Assembly: GCA_934725685.1 (NCBI GenBank)
Contig: CAKVBX010000015.1
Coordinates: forward strand, 1-32,788
Direction: 5' to 3'
DNA from: an uncultured Bacilli bacterium
Lineage (GTDB): Bacteria; Bacillota_I; Bacilli_A; RFN20; CAG-288
DNA length: 32,788 bases
The notes beneath the pieces are model-generated. The model had not been told where the DNA came from, did not search any database, and worked only from the letters and a program-made list of their open reading frames with translations. Below are positions 7,474 through 14,452 of the stretch, in pieces. Made by a program: the position numbers and the translations under genes. Positions within the stretch are counted from its first letter, which is position 1. Every line of letters starts with the position of its first letter.

Positions 7474-8679
7474 TCAGTCATTCAGTTGTAGGAAATAGTT
7501 TCCTCCGTTATATTCTCCTGTCTTTTTGGCTGTCAGTTTTCCTGAAAATGCATTCATCCTTATGGCGTCCGGATAATCGCAGTAACCTGTGATGCCTCCG
7601 GCAATATCAGCCGCGGTGATGTCGGCGTTTATGATATTGCCTGTCACAATTGAGAAGATACTATGACGGTACTTCAATGTTTCCAAAAGTTCATCTATTT
7701 CATAGAAATTATACTCACTATAGTGATATGAGAAATTGTTGAGGATAATGCTACCGCATAAACCGCCTGCAAATCCGTAACGATTTTCCTTGGAATAATT
7801 GTTAGTGATTGTTCCTTCCATTTTATTATTGATGATGTCACAACGAACAGTGATTCCGGATAGGAATGATACTCCTCCATATTTGTTTGCTGTTACATTG
7901 ATGTTTCTTCCCTGGATTCCGGAGAAACGAGAGTTCAAGCAATTGGATGTGACCACATGAAATCCTTCTAAATTCCCACTATAATTGACATCTGCAGTAA
8001 CATTTCCCACCTCATAAGTGAGGTTTCTGATGACATGGCGGAACGGATTGAGGAAGATGCCATGATCGAATTTAGGGAAGAGATAGCCTTTCTCTTTCTT
8101 ACCCTTGAAGTATTCGTCGTAATCGATGTCGGTATTCAGTACGGCAATCGTAGAATCCTTGACACGCTGAATGTCATCGGTGCTGTTGATGTAGACGATG
8201 TCCTTTGCGTTCTTTCGGAACCCGAAATACCCTAGCCGCATTCGATTGGAACGGATATGGGTCTTTGTATTGATGAAACAGAAGTCGATAGGCGCAATGA
8301 CGGATGCAAACTGCTTTCGCTCTATCTTGATTTTAAAGGTTGCTTCTTCCTTTGAGAAATACTCTGAGCCTACAGAAAAACCATTAAAATTGGCAATGTC
8401 TTTGAACACCTCAACACCATCATAGCAGTCTGCTATCCATGTCTTATTGCCGTCCCGGTCCACTAGGATGCCTTCGGGGAAGACGTCCTTCAGAAAATCA
8501 ATTTCGATAGAGTCCTTATCCTTTTCGAAACACTCCATTCTCTGGTAGTTGAGGTATTGCTTTTGGTCGTAATCGTATTTTATTTCCGGTGTGGAAGGGT
8601 GGATGAAGGTACAGGATTCCAGGGAAAAGAGCAGGGAAGCGAAGATAATGAATTTAGAATGGTGTCTTTGTTTTCTCAT
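7474..8679 (-). CDS. Putative surface lipoprotein with GLUG-like repeats
   Basis: I place the start at ATG 8679 (MRKQRHHSK...), because the in-frame ATG four codons upstream lies within the GGAGGG ribosome-binding site; this gives 401 residues. The N-terminus is basic then hydrophobic (FIIFASLLFSLESC), with a plausible though non-standard lipobox (LESC). The C-terminal half has short glycine-rich motifs, AGGLCG and AGGITGYCD, among many Asn/Ser residues. These resemble GLUG repeats, which form beta-helix-like surface domains. It is more A+T rich than its neighbours. The exact function is unknown; adhesion or matrix binding would be a guess. A long leader precedes it (8680-8853). Confidence 0.6.
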   Translation of the reverse strand: MRKQRHHSKFIIFASLLFSLESCTFIHPSTPEIKYDYDQKQYLNYQRMECFEKDKDSIEIDFLKDVFPEGILVDRDGNKTWIADCYDGVEVFKDIANFNGFSVGSEYFSKEEATFKIKIERKQFASVIAPIDFCFINTKTHIRSNRMRLGYFGFRKNAKDIVYINSTDDIQRVKDSTIAVLNTDIDYDEYFKGKKEKGYLFPKFDHGIFLNPFRHVIRNLTYEVGNVTADVNYSGNLEGFHVVTSNCLNSRFSGIQGRNINVTANKYGGVSFLSGITVRCDIINNKMEGTITNNYSKENRYGFAGGLCGSIILNNFSYHYSEYNFYEIDELLETLKYRHSIFSIVTGNIINADITAADIAGGITGYCDYPDAIRMNAFSGKLTAKKTGEYNGGNYFLQLND

Positions 8680-8756
8680 AGGTCCCTCCAATACATGAAC
8701 TCTAAGTTTGAACCAGACTTTGCCTGACCTTCCTTATAGTGATACTTTTCTGACAT
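8676..8756 (-). CDS. Possible 26-codon upstream ORF coupled to the lipoprotein gene
   Basis: An ATG at 8756-8754 opens 26 codons (MSEKYHYKEGQAKSG...) whose TGA overlaps the lipoprotein start by ATGA (8679-8676). No Shine-Dalgarno is evident before it. The exact stop/start overlap suggests translational coupling, but a chance ORF is equally possible. Confidence 0.25.
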   Translation of the reverse strand: MSEKYHYKEGQAKSGSNLEFMYWRDL

Positions 8757-8859
8757 GGTTTTCAGCACTGGGACATCTGCCAGATGTGCGTTTTTCCTTT
8801 CTGTGTGGCAGAGCCTATGGCGGGAGAGTTGGTACTAGAGGTTCCTTGTGGTTATTGTT

Positions 8860-8888
8860 ATTGTAGCATAGATCATAATTGTGGCAAA
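8860..8888 (-). promoter_or_regulatory. Promoter of the GLUG-like lipoprotein gene
   Basis: On the minus strand, TTTGCC (8888-8883) and TACAAT (8865-8860) are 17 bp apart, and the -10 is preceded by TGC as an extended element. The predicted leader to the lipoprotein ATG is about 170 nt. It contains a small hairpin (ACATCT/AGATGT near 8774-8788). The remaining sequence from 8890 to 9050 shows nothing I can identify. Confidence 0.5.
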
Positions 8889-9053
8889 CATAATTTGGGT
8901 CCGTTTGATGTAGTAAACACTTCTAATAGGCTGAAGAATTGATGCAAACTGCTTTGTTTCTGTATTCGCTAATGAAAAGTGTACAATTTCCTATTCAATT
9001 GTCTTCGATTAGTGATTTTATCCCTTTCCATAATGTGCTAAAATAGATAAGGT

Positions 9054-9084
9054 CAATATTTTGTTTTTCTATACCAAAATATTG
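9054..9084. promoter_or_regulatory. Interrupted palindrome overlapping the -35 of the Crh-like gene
   Basis: CAATATTTTG (9054-9063) and CAAAATATTG (9075-9084) are perfect 10-bp arms separated by 11 nt. The last three bases are the TTG of the -35 box. The spacing puts the arms about two helical turns apart, consistent with a dimeric regulator. Confidence 0.5.
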
Positions 9085-9110
9085 TAATCGCTTACATAAA
9101 TCTATATAAT
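9082..9110 (+). promoter_or_regulatory. Promoter of the Crh-like gene
   Basis: TTGTAA (9082-9087) and a consensus TATAAT (9105-9110) are separated by exactly 17 bp. An AAGGAA ribosome-binding site follows before the ATG at 9133. Confidence 0.75.
9083..9096 (+). promoter_or_regulatory. Catabolite-responsive element (cre), perfect match
   Basis: TGTAATCGCTTACA fits the CcpA consensus TGWAANCGNTNWCA at all 14 positions. It overlaps the -35 and spacer of the promoter of the HPr-like gene, a position where CcpA would repress. Confidence 0.75.
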
Positions 9111-9132
9111 AATCACTGCAAGGAAAGAAATT

Positions 9133-9399
9133 ATGACCACTTTTAAAATCATTGTAACGAATATGGGTGGACTAACCTCCCGCTCTAGCGCTGAACTTGT
9201 CGAAGAAGCAAACCACCATAGATGTAACGTCACTATGAAACTTGAGAATGGTGACGAATGCGATCTCAAATCCATTATGAATGTCTTCGCATTATCCCCT
9301 ATCGATAAAGGTGCAGAACTTACTATCGTCTGTGAAGGCGAGGATGAAGAAAAAGCTGTTCTCGGCTTCGAGAAGCTCTGCAAAGAATACAGTTTCTGA
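9133..9399 (+). CDS. HPr-like protein lacking the phospho-histidine (Crh-like)
   Basis: This 88-residue protein has the length and fold pattern of HPr (PtsH). The regulatory serine region is intact (LKSIMNVFAL, Ser47, equivalent to Ser46 of Bacillus HPr), as are the GAELTI and EGEDEEKA segments typical of the family. The active-site segment, GIHARPA in HPr, reads GLTSRSSA, so residue 15 is Thr instead of the phosphorylated His, while Arg17 is kept and Pro18 is lost. It therefore cannot carry phosphate from enzyme I to sugars in the usual way. B. subtilis Crh has the same logic (Gln15, Ser46) and acts as CcpA corepressor. A perfect cre lies in its promoter, suggesting feedback control. Whether a canonical ptsH exists elsewhere cannot be seen here. 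Confidence 0.85.
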   Translation: MTTFKIIVTNMGGLTSRSSAELVEEANHHRCNVTMKLENGDECDLKSIMNVFALSPIDKGAELTIVCEGEDEEKAVLGFEKLCKEYSF

Positions 9400-9546
9400 G
9401 AGTCTGACTACCCTGTCACCTTCTTTGATTCCTAAGCATATCATTGACCATGGTATCGTCGGGAAGAGATGCGATGGCTTCGATCAGAGTTGAAATGATT
9501 CTTTTGTTGTCCCCCTTTCGTCGATACGTTATGGAGATCTCTGAAT

Positions 9547-9575
9547 GGGCATAACTTAGTTATGCTCATCTTTTT
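9547..9575 (+). terminator. Intrinsic terminator downstream of the Crh-like gene
   Basis: GGGCATAAC (9547-9555) pairs with GTTATGCTC (9559-9567) over 9 bp including one G-U, with a TTA loop, followed by ATC and five T. It lies 147 nt past the Crh-like stop and 20 nt before the next ATG, so it could also attenuate the next gene. Confidence 0.65.
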
Positions 9576-9594
9576 ATTCAAGGAGGATTCCAGG

Positions 9595-10107
9595 ATGGAA
9601 CAGTATAAAGCAGAGCTTATCCTATATTCCGAGAACTATCCGATTGAAAGAAAAATCCAAGTCCGGTTCAAGGCATCGCTTTATGATCTTGCAACCTTTC
9701 TTTTCACATCCTTGATGGAAAAAGAGGTGAGAGAGAAATACTCCTTCCTCTTCCGGTTCGATGATACGATATATCTCACAAAGAAAGAGGAACAGGAGAC
9801 AGGCTACGGCTATTCGGATGGGACCTATCATCTCCTCGATGAGGAGTCTTTTCTGAATGTCGTGTTACGCAATCCGAAAAAACTTTTTTTTGAACTTTCC
9901 GACTACTCTGCGAAAGGAAACCTTGTTTTTCCGATGTCAGTCACATCCGTCACACGAGCTGATGATGAAGACGATATCGTTCTTCTCGATGGGAAGAACA
10001 TTCTTGGAGAAAACAGAAAAGAAGAAAGCGTTCCGCTTTCTTCGATTGCTGCTTTGATTCAAAAAGACTGGAAGGAAGTGAAAAAAGAGAACAGATACCG
10101 GGATTAG
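9595..10107 (+). CDS. Protein of unknown function
   Basis: The start ATG 9595 follows a consensus AAGGAGG (9580-9586), giving 170 residues. The protein is soluble and mixed alpha/beta. The opening YKAELILYSENYPIERKIQV followed by LYDLATFLFTSLM and FLFRFDDTIYL weakly recalls the PRiA4_ORF3-like fold (plasmid pRiA4b ORF-3 family), but the similarity is faint. The C-terminal part is highly acidic (RADDEDDIVLL), ending in a lysine-rich helix. Its TAG overlaps the TAA of the convergent gene (10104-10107). No function can be assigned. Confidence 0.6.
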   Translation: MEQYKAELILYSENYPIERKIQVRFKASLYDLATFLFTSLMEKEVREKYSFLFRFDDTIYLTKKEEQETGYGYSDGTYHLLDEESFLNVVLRNPKKLFFELSDYSAKGNLVFPMSVTSVTRADDEDDIVLLDGKNILGENRKEESVPLSSIAALIQKDWKEVKKENRYRD

Positions 10108-10466
10108 GAGAGATAAGGAGTAAAGAGGTTCTGGATTTCTTTGTAGTTTTTCTGCTTGAAGGGATGGATTCCTTTGACGGCGAGATAAGTACCGTCGGAA
10201 TAAGCGATTTCGAGAAAGTACTTGATGGAAAAATCCTCGCTGTCGCTCTCATAGAGGAATGCCTTGTAGTTCTCTTCGGTCTCTTCGATCTTCAGAACAT
10301 CGAAAAGAGAATCCACAAGGGCTACCCACTCGGAAAAAGGATAGCTTTTCCCATGTTCGTCCACCATCTTTTTCCCTTTTACGGAGAGCTTCACCTGTTC
10401 GATCTTGTCGACGGAAGAAGCATTCCTTTTCCAGAAGGAAATATATTCGATTGTCTTGTTCATCAT
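10104..10466 (-). CDS. Protein of unknown function, likely paralogue of the upstream zinc-ribbon protein
   Basis: This 120-residue protein starts with ATGA overlapping the stop of the preceding gene (10463-10466). Its C-terminal part (FSIKYFLEIAYSDGTYL then YKEIQNLFTPYL) aligns by eye with the end of the 172-residue neighbour (FEIRLTYQVGTFEEDRYL then YPALKNLFACLF), so the two probably share a domain. It lacks the neighbour's zinc ribbon. It is the last gene of a four-gene coupled operon with rsuA. The family is not recognised. Confidence 0.55.
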   Translation of the reverse strand: MMNKTIEYISFWKRNASSVDKIEQVKLSVKGKKMVDEHGKSYPFSEWVALVDSLFDVLKIEETEENYKAFLYESDSEDFSIKYFLEIAYSDGTYLAVKGIHPFKQKNYKEIQNLFTPYLS

Positions 10467-10981
10467 TCCTCTAGGAAAAGGCAGGCGAAAAGATTCTTCA
10501 GAGCCGGATAAAGCTTCGGGAAGGCTGCTGTTCCGAGATAGCGGTCTTCTTCGAACGTACCGACCTGATAGGTGAGTCTGATTTCGAAAGACTCATCTTT
10601 TCCGGTGACAAATCCGGTGGAGACTTTCGGCCAGTCGAGCAGGAAAAGCTGCTCGAATATCAGCTTCAGGAATCCGTCGTACTGTGCGGTGAAATCAATC
10701 TTTTCATAGGGCTGGAGCCTGTGGTCCTCTGTGATTTTGGAAGGATAGAGAGAAACCTGGTTTCCTTCCTTCTTGATGGAAACCTGGATGGAACTCCCGT
10801 CCTTTTCCGTGTGACGGAAGAAAAACTCTTGCAGCCCGTTTTCATGTTCGATGATGGTCTTTCCGTCATCGACACCGAAATCCTTATGGCAACTGTCGCA
10901 TTCATATCCGTGGGTGTGGAAGACGGAATCGGAGAACGGAGTCGCTTCTCCGTTCCCGCAATAGGGACAATAGATTTTCAT
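10463..10981 (-). CDS. Zinc-ribbon protein of unknown function
   Basis: This 172-residue protein begins MKIYCPYCGNGEATPF and has a second pair, CDSCH, 25 residues later, so four cysteines (CPYCG...CDSCH) form a rubredoxin-type zinc ribbon. The remainder is a mixed alpha/beta domain that appears to be shared with the next gene. It overlaps both neighbours by 4 bp (ATGA), including the stop of rsuA (10978-10981), so it is translated in step with them. The role is unknown; a nucleic-acid or protein-binding function would be a guess. Confidence 0.6.
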   Translation of the reverse strand: MKIYCPYCGNGEATPFSDSVFHTHGYECDSCHKDFGVDDGKTIIEHENGLQEFFFRHTEKDGSSIQVSIKKEGNQVSLYPSKITEDHRLQPYEKIDFTAQYDGFLKLIFEQLFLLDWPKVSTGFVTGKDESFEIRLTYQVGTFEEDRYLGTAAFPKLYPALKNLFACLFLEE

Positions 10982-11697
10982 AACTGATCTCCTTTTTTCA
11001 TGTGTGTCACTTCAAGCAAGGCATCGACTTCCTCTTCCGTGAGGAGCCGGAATTCTCTTTCCTTGAGGTCGCCGAGGCTAAGCGGTCCGAATCGGACACG
11101 CTTCAGAGCGACGACATCATAGTTGAAATGGCCGAAGAGCCGTTTGACTTCATGATATTTCCCTTCATGGACGGTGAGATAGGCGTGGTATTCATCGATG
11201 ATCTCGAGTTTGCTAGGCTGTGCTGTCTCTCCCCTTCCGATATCGATTTCCCGGTTGAAGAGGTCGACTAAGGTCGGTCTCAGAATGTGGTTCACTGTGG
11301 CGAGATAGGTCTTTTCGACCTGGGTCTTCGGATGGGCGAGTCTTGCGTTCATGATGCCGTTATCGGTGAGAATGAGAAGCCCAGTCGTGTCCTGATCGAG
11401 TCTTCCGACCATACGGACTCTTTTCCGGTAGAGATCCGGAATCAGGTTCATGACGGAGGGATAGTTTTCGTCGATCATGGAACACATATAGCCTTCCGGC
11501 TTGTTCAGAATCAGAGTGACAAAGGGGGTGTTCGGAATCTCTTTGCCATTGCATTCGATTTTATCCTGCCCGGTGATGGTCATCTCTCCGTCGGTGACTC
11601 GGACCCCGTTGACCCGGATATCGTTGTTCCGGATGATTTTTTTGCAGGCTTTTCTTGAGCCGAGCCCGCTGTTGGCGAGGAAACGGTCGAGTCTCAT
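10978..11697 (-). CDS. rsuA: 16S rRNA pseudouridine synthase, RsuA family
   Basis: This 239-residue enzyme isomerises a uridine of 16S rRNA (U516 in E. coli) to pseudouridine. It has an N-terminal S4 RNA-binding domain (MRLDRFLANSGLGSRKACKKI...IRVNG) and the catalytic motif GRLDQDTTGLLILTDNG, whose first Asp is the catalytic nucleophile. The segments EKTYLAT, LTVHEGKYHEVKRLF and a LTEEEV end match RsuA better than RluB, RluE or RluF, although 23S specificity cannot be excluded. It overlaps its upstream and downstream neighbours by ATGA, indicating one operon. An internal GGAGA lies before the start. Confidence 0.85.
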   Translation of the reverse strand: MRLDRFLANSGLGSRKACKKIIRNNDIRVNGVRVTDGEMTITGQDKIECNGKEIPNTPFVTLILNKPEGYMCSMIDENYPSVMNLIPDLYRKRVRMVGRLDQDTTGLLILTDNGIMNARLAHPKTQVEKTYLATVNHILRPTLVDLFNREIDIGRGETAQPSKLEIIDEYHAYLTVHEGKYHEVKRLFGHFNYDVVALKRVRFGPLSLGDLKEREFRLLTEEEVDALLEVTHMKKGDQL

Positions 11698-12593
11698 TCT
11701 GCTTCGTCTCCTTTTTTCTTTCGGAATACCGGGAAGACGAGGATGGCGGAGATGAGAAGGAAGGCGAAGAGGGTTGTGACTAAGGTGATGTTCTGGGCGG
11801 TGATGGTGATGACTTCGAAATCGAAGTACCAGGGGGCTTTCAGGCGGTCCGTGACAAGAAGAAGGAAGCCAGAGAAGAGGAGGGCGATGTTGACGCTGTG
11901 TTTTTCCATGGTGAGTTTATCCAGCTTATCCTGGAAGAAGAGATAGAAGGCTTTTCCGATGAAATAGGAAAGGAAAAGGATGACGAAGACGAAGAGCCAG
12001 TTTTTGATTCCGCCGTATACGGTTTTGTTGAGATAGGAAGCAAAAGTGGTATAGTTTGCAAAGAACATCAGAATGCTGAAGGACGAAATGCCGCTGAAGG
12101 AAGAGAGGAAGGAAGAGAAAGAAAGGAGAAGGAGAAGAAGGAAGGGGAGGATACTTTCTTCTTCCACGGCTTTGAAGGGAATGTAACGGATGGTGAAAGA
12201 GAGAACGAAGAAGATAGCGAAAAGAATCCCGGATGCAATCAGGTGTTTCTTTTCTTTTGTTCTGTCCTTTATGGTCTCATAGATTTCGGCAGCCAGGAAA
12301 AGAAGGGCCATGATACCTATCCCGGCATAAATGCTGGTATGATACCGCTCTATCATGTAGTCGACCGGGATGAAGAAGAAGACGGAGACGGAGATGGCAG
12401 TGGCGACAAGAGTAGGAATGGTGAGGGAAAAGAAGGAAGCGAAATGGTTCTCTTTTTCCAGAGAAAGGATCTGTTTCAGTCTTTTTCCGTCAAAAAAAGG
12501 AAGACAGTCAAAGAAAGAGGAAAACAATCCTTTGAGGAAGTTGAGAAGGATGAGAGAGAACGATGTTTTTTCTTGAGATTCTATTTTTTTCAT
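11694..12593 (-). CDS. Polytopic membrane protein, possibly a divergent DUF368-type transporter
   Basis: This 299-residue protein has about eight hydrophobic segments. Two re-entrant-like stretches, LKGLFSSFFDCLPFFDG near the N-terminus and SFLSSFSGISSFSILMFFANY in the middle, recall the two PGVSGG-type motifs of DUF368 proteins (some of which are undecaprenyl-phosphate translocases), but the PGxSGG core is not conserved. I offer this only as a weak hypothesis. A TATAAT box lies only 7 nt before its ATG (12601-12606). It heads the operon with rsuA. Confidence 0.6.
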   Translation of the reverse strand: MKKIESQEKTSFSLILLNFLKGLFSSFFDCLPFFDGKRLKQILSLEKENHFASFFSLTIPTLVATAISVSVFFFIPVDYMIERYHTSIYAGIGIMALLFLAAEIYETIKDRTKEKKHLIASGILFAIFFVLSFTIRYIPFKAVEEESILPFLLLLLLSFSSFLSSFSGISSFSILMFFANYTTFASYLNKTVYGGIKNWLFVFVILFLSYFIGKAFYLFFQDKLDKLTMEKHSVNIALLFSGFLLLVTDRLKAPWYFDFEVITITAQNITLVTTLFAFLLISAILVFPVFRKKKGDEAE

Positions 12594-12600
12594 ACGCTCT

Positions 12601-12606
12601 ATTATA
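12601..12606 (-). promoter_or_regulatory. -10 box of the rsuA operon, very close to the start codon
   Basis: On the minus strand TATAAT (12606-12601) is followed by AGAGCGT and then the ATG at 12593. A weak -35, TTTAAA (12629-12624), is 17 bp upstream. Transcription would begin at or next to the ATG, so the mRNA would be leaderless or nearly so, unless another upstream promoter is used. Confidence 0.45.
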
Positions 12607-12664
12607 TAAAATTGATTGACCCTTTTAAATCTATCACGTTGTTGTAAGAAAGGAGAAAATTCCG

Positions 12665-13159
12665 ATGAAAATAAGAAAAACGATATCGAACGGGAAAATC
12701 GCGGCAGCCAGTAACATACTCTATTCTGCCACCTTTTATCTGATTCAGCTACTGCCTTTCTTGTATTCGAAGACTGAAAATCATATTGAGCCGATTACCG
12801 GGTATTCGCTTTTCACTTTCATGGAAGACAGAGGTAATATCCTGCTTTATACCTTCAGTCTTTTCTATACGTTTGAGTTTGTTTTTGTCTCTCTTGTCGT
12901 GTTCTTCTCCCTTTGCCGCCTGTTTATGCCAGAAGATCGGGATAAAATCAATCGTCGCATTTCTTATTTCTGCCTTAGTCTTGCCATTCTCTGTGCCGCT
13001 GTTGATCTTGGTCTAGCCTTCTTCCTTAGCGGCAGTAATCTTTATCCGAATCTGGGTGTGTATCTTAATCTGATTTGGCTCGCCTATGTTCTTGCGGCAT
13101 CTTTGTTCCTTTTCCGCCTGCTGAAAAAGAGAAGAAAAAATGTCCCGGAACAGAATTGA
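12665..13159 (+). CDS. Small four-helix membrane protein
   Basis: This 164-residue protein starts at ATG 12665 behind AAAGGAG. It has four hydrophobic segments, around ILYSATFYLIQLLPFL, FEFVFVSLVVFFSLC, ISYFCLSLAILCAAVDLGLAFFL and LIWLAYVLAASLFLFRLL, and ends in a basic tail (KKRRKN). It is divergent from the rsuA operon and converges on hipT. No family is recognised. Confidence 0.6.
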   Translation: MKIRKTISNGKIAAASNILYSATFYLIQLLPFLYSKTENHIEPITGYSLFTFMEDRGNILLYTFSLFYTFEFVFVSLVVFFSLCRLFMPEDRDKINRRISYFCLSLAILCAAVDLGLAFFLSGSNLYPNLGVYLNLIWLAYVLAASLFLFRLLKKRRKNVPEQN

Positions 13160-13178
13160 TTCGCTCCTTTTTGAATGA

Positions 13179-14126
13179 TTACTTAAGAGCTTCTGCTCTT
13201 TCCGTGATGATTCTTTTCAGTAGCTCTTTTAAGTCGGTTGGCAGTGTAGACTCCTCACACATCCTGAGCCATTCTGGAACAAAGCAGATAAGATTTTCAA
13301 TCAGCTTCTCTGCAACATTATGGCTGATTCCGCATGACTCAGCAAATTTTATGAAATCATTTTTATGGATATTCTTCTTTTTCCCGTTTATTGTGAGGGC
13401 GAGTTGTTCTGTGTCTTCGGGAATGATGACACTGACCGGTAAAAGATCATAGGCAGGGGAGAGTATATATTGATTGGAGCCTTCTTCCGTTTCAATGAGT
13501 GAGAAATTCTTAAGGTGCATATCGGAATTCCCGACGAGAAAACAGAAGACAAGCCTAATGTAGAACTCCGTCCTATCGATGCCGACTCTTGAAGAATATC
13601 TTTGAATGATTTTCTGACATCGTTCATAGGAGCCCTTATATTTGTCTTCGGTAAGCCGGTGATCAAGCTGACAGAAATCTTCCATGGCTAACATTTCGGT
13701 TGTGCCATTTATTAATCTTCTGTCGATTCGTTTTGTGATATAGGCAACACTATCTCCGACTTTAATTAAGGCATGTGGAACGGTTTTTATGGAGGCAACA
13801 TCTGCCATCTCCATGATGAGCTGTTCTGATTCAGGGAGTGCCCTATATTCAGGGACCTGTGGCTTTAGAATATATCCTGTCGGGCAGTTCATCAGTGTAA
13901 GTCTTGGATTTCGTCGGTCACTGATAAGATGTAACGACAATTTCTTTTGTACACCCGGAACTGTGAAGCCGTTGCTTGTCATCTCAATGGCTAACTTTGC
14001 CAGTGTCCTATTATCGATTCTGATTTCCGGGAGCGTTGACGTTCCGAAAAAACGCTTGATGCATGTTTTGTGCCAACCGGTTTCCTCATTTGGCTTCAGG
14101 GGTTTTCCACAGCATAAACAATTCAT
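13179..14126 (-). CDS. hipT: HipT-like serine/threonine kinase toxin (short HipA)
   Basis: I place the start at ATG 14126, after an AAGGAGGAAAG ribosome-binding site, giving 315 residues; it overlaps the stop of hipS by ATGA. The N-terminus has cysteine pairs (CLCCGKPL...WHKTC) followed by FGTSTLPEI. The Gly-rich loop reads TVPGVQKKLSLHL (55-67), with ATP-binding Lys in YILKP (Lys88). The catalytic loop is GNSDMHLKN (Asp202, Asn207) and the metal-binding motif SPAYDLLPV (Asp227), so the kinase looks active. The order hipB-hipS-hipT and the missing HipA N-subdomain match the HipBST class, in which HipT of E. coli O127 inhibits TrpS by phosphorylation. The target here is inferred only by family. 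Confidence 0.85.
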   Translation of the reverse strand: MNCLCCGKPLKPNEETGWHKTCIKRFFGTSTLPEIRIDNRTLAKLAIEMTSNGFTVPGVQKKLSLHLISDRRNPRLTLMNCPTGYILKPQVPEYRALPESEQLIMEMADVASIKTVPHALIKVGDSVAYITKRIDRRLINGTTEMLAMEDFCQLDHRLTEDKYKGSYERCQKIIQRYSSRVGIDRTEFYIRLVFCFLVGNSDMHLKNFSLIETEEGSNQYILSPAYDLLPVSVIIPEDTEQLALTINGKKKNIHKNDFIKFAESCGISHNVAEKLIENLICFVPEWLRMCEESTLPTDLKELLKRIITERAEALK

Positions 14127-14452
14127 GCTCTTTCCTCCTTGATTGTCACTTTTCCGATTGTGTCTTTGCATGCGACAAGCAAAACACCGAAGCGGTCCTG
14201 TCTATTGATTTTCCAATTGTCGGTCACTACTTTCAAAAGCCAACCCTCCGGAATGAGGCCGTCAAAAAAAGAAAAAAGGGTTTTGGAGGTATATTCTTCC
14301 TCAGTCAAGGGTAAAGTGATGGAAACAGCGGATGGCTTCTCACTATGAAGATAATTCTTGTCATATTGGAAAGAATAGCCATTATCAGTTTCCTTTAGAA
14401 TTCCGGCAAAAGTGTTTCTCACATAAACAAATGCTGTTCTGAAATCACTCAT
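14123..14452 (-). CDS. hipS: HipS-like protein (detached HipA N-terminal subdomain)
   Basis: This 109-residue protein corresponds to the N-terminal subdomain of full-length HipA (couple_hipA-type domain): RTAFVYVRNTFAGILKE, YSFQYDKNYL, VSITLPLTEEEY, FFDGLIPEGWLLKVV and a DRFGVLLVACKDTIG end. In HipBST systems this separate protein, not HipB, neutralises the toxin. It overlaps hipB and hipT by ATGA on both sides (14449-14452 and 14123-14126), so all three are translationally coupled. Assignment as antitoxin is by analogy with the E. coli system. Confidence 0.8.
   Translation of the reverse strand: MSDFRTAFVYVRNTFAGILKETDNGYSFQYDKNYLHSEKPSAVSITLPLTEEEYTSKTLFSFFDGLIPEGWLLKVVTDNWKINRQDRFGVLLVACKDTIGKVTIKEERA

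Noticed and set aside
5968..10261. A shared 14-mer, CTCATAGAGGAATG, at 5968 and 10248 (and a shorter match at 16590)
   Set aside because: The copies lie in unrelated contexts (a promoter spacer and two likely coding regions) and are not in a common position, so chance is likely.
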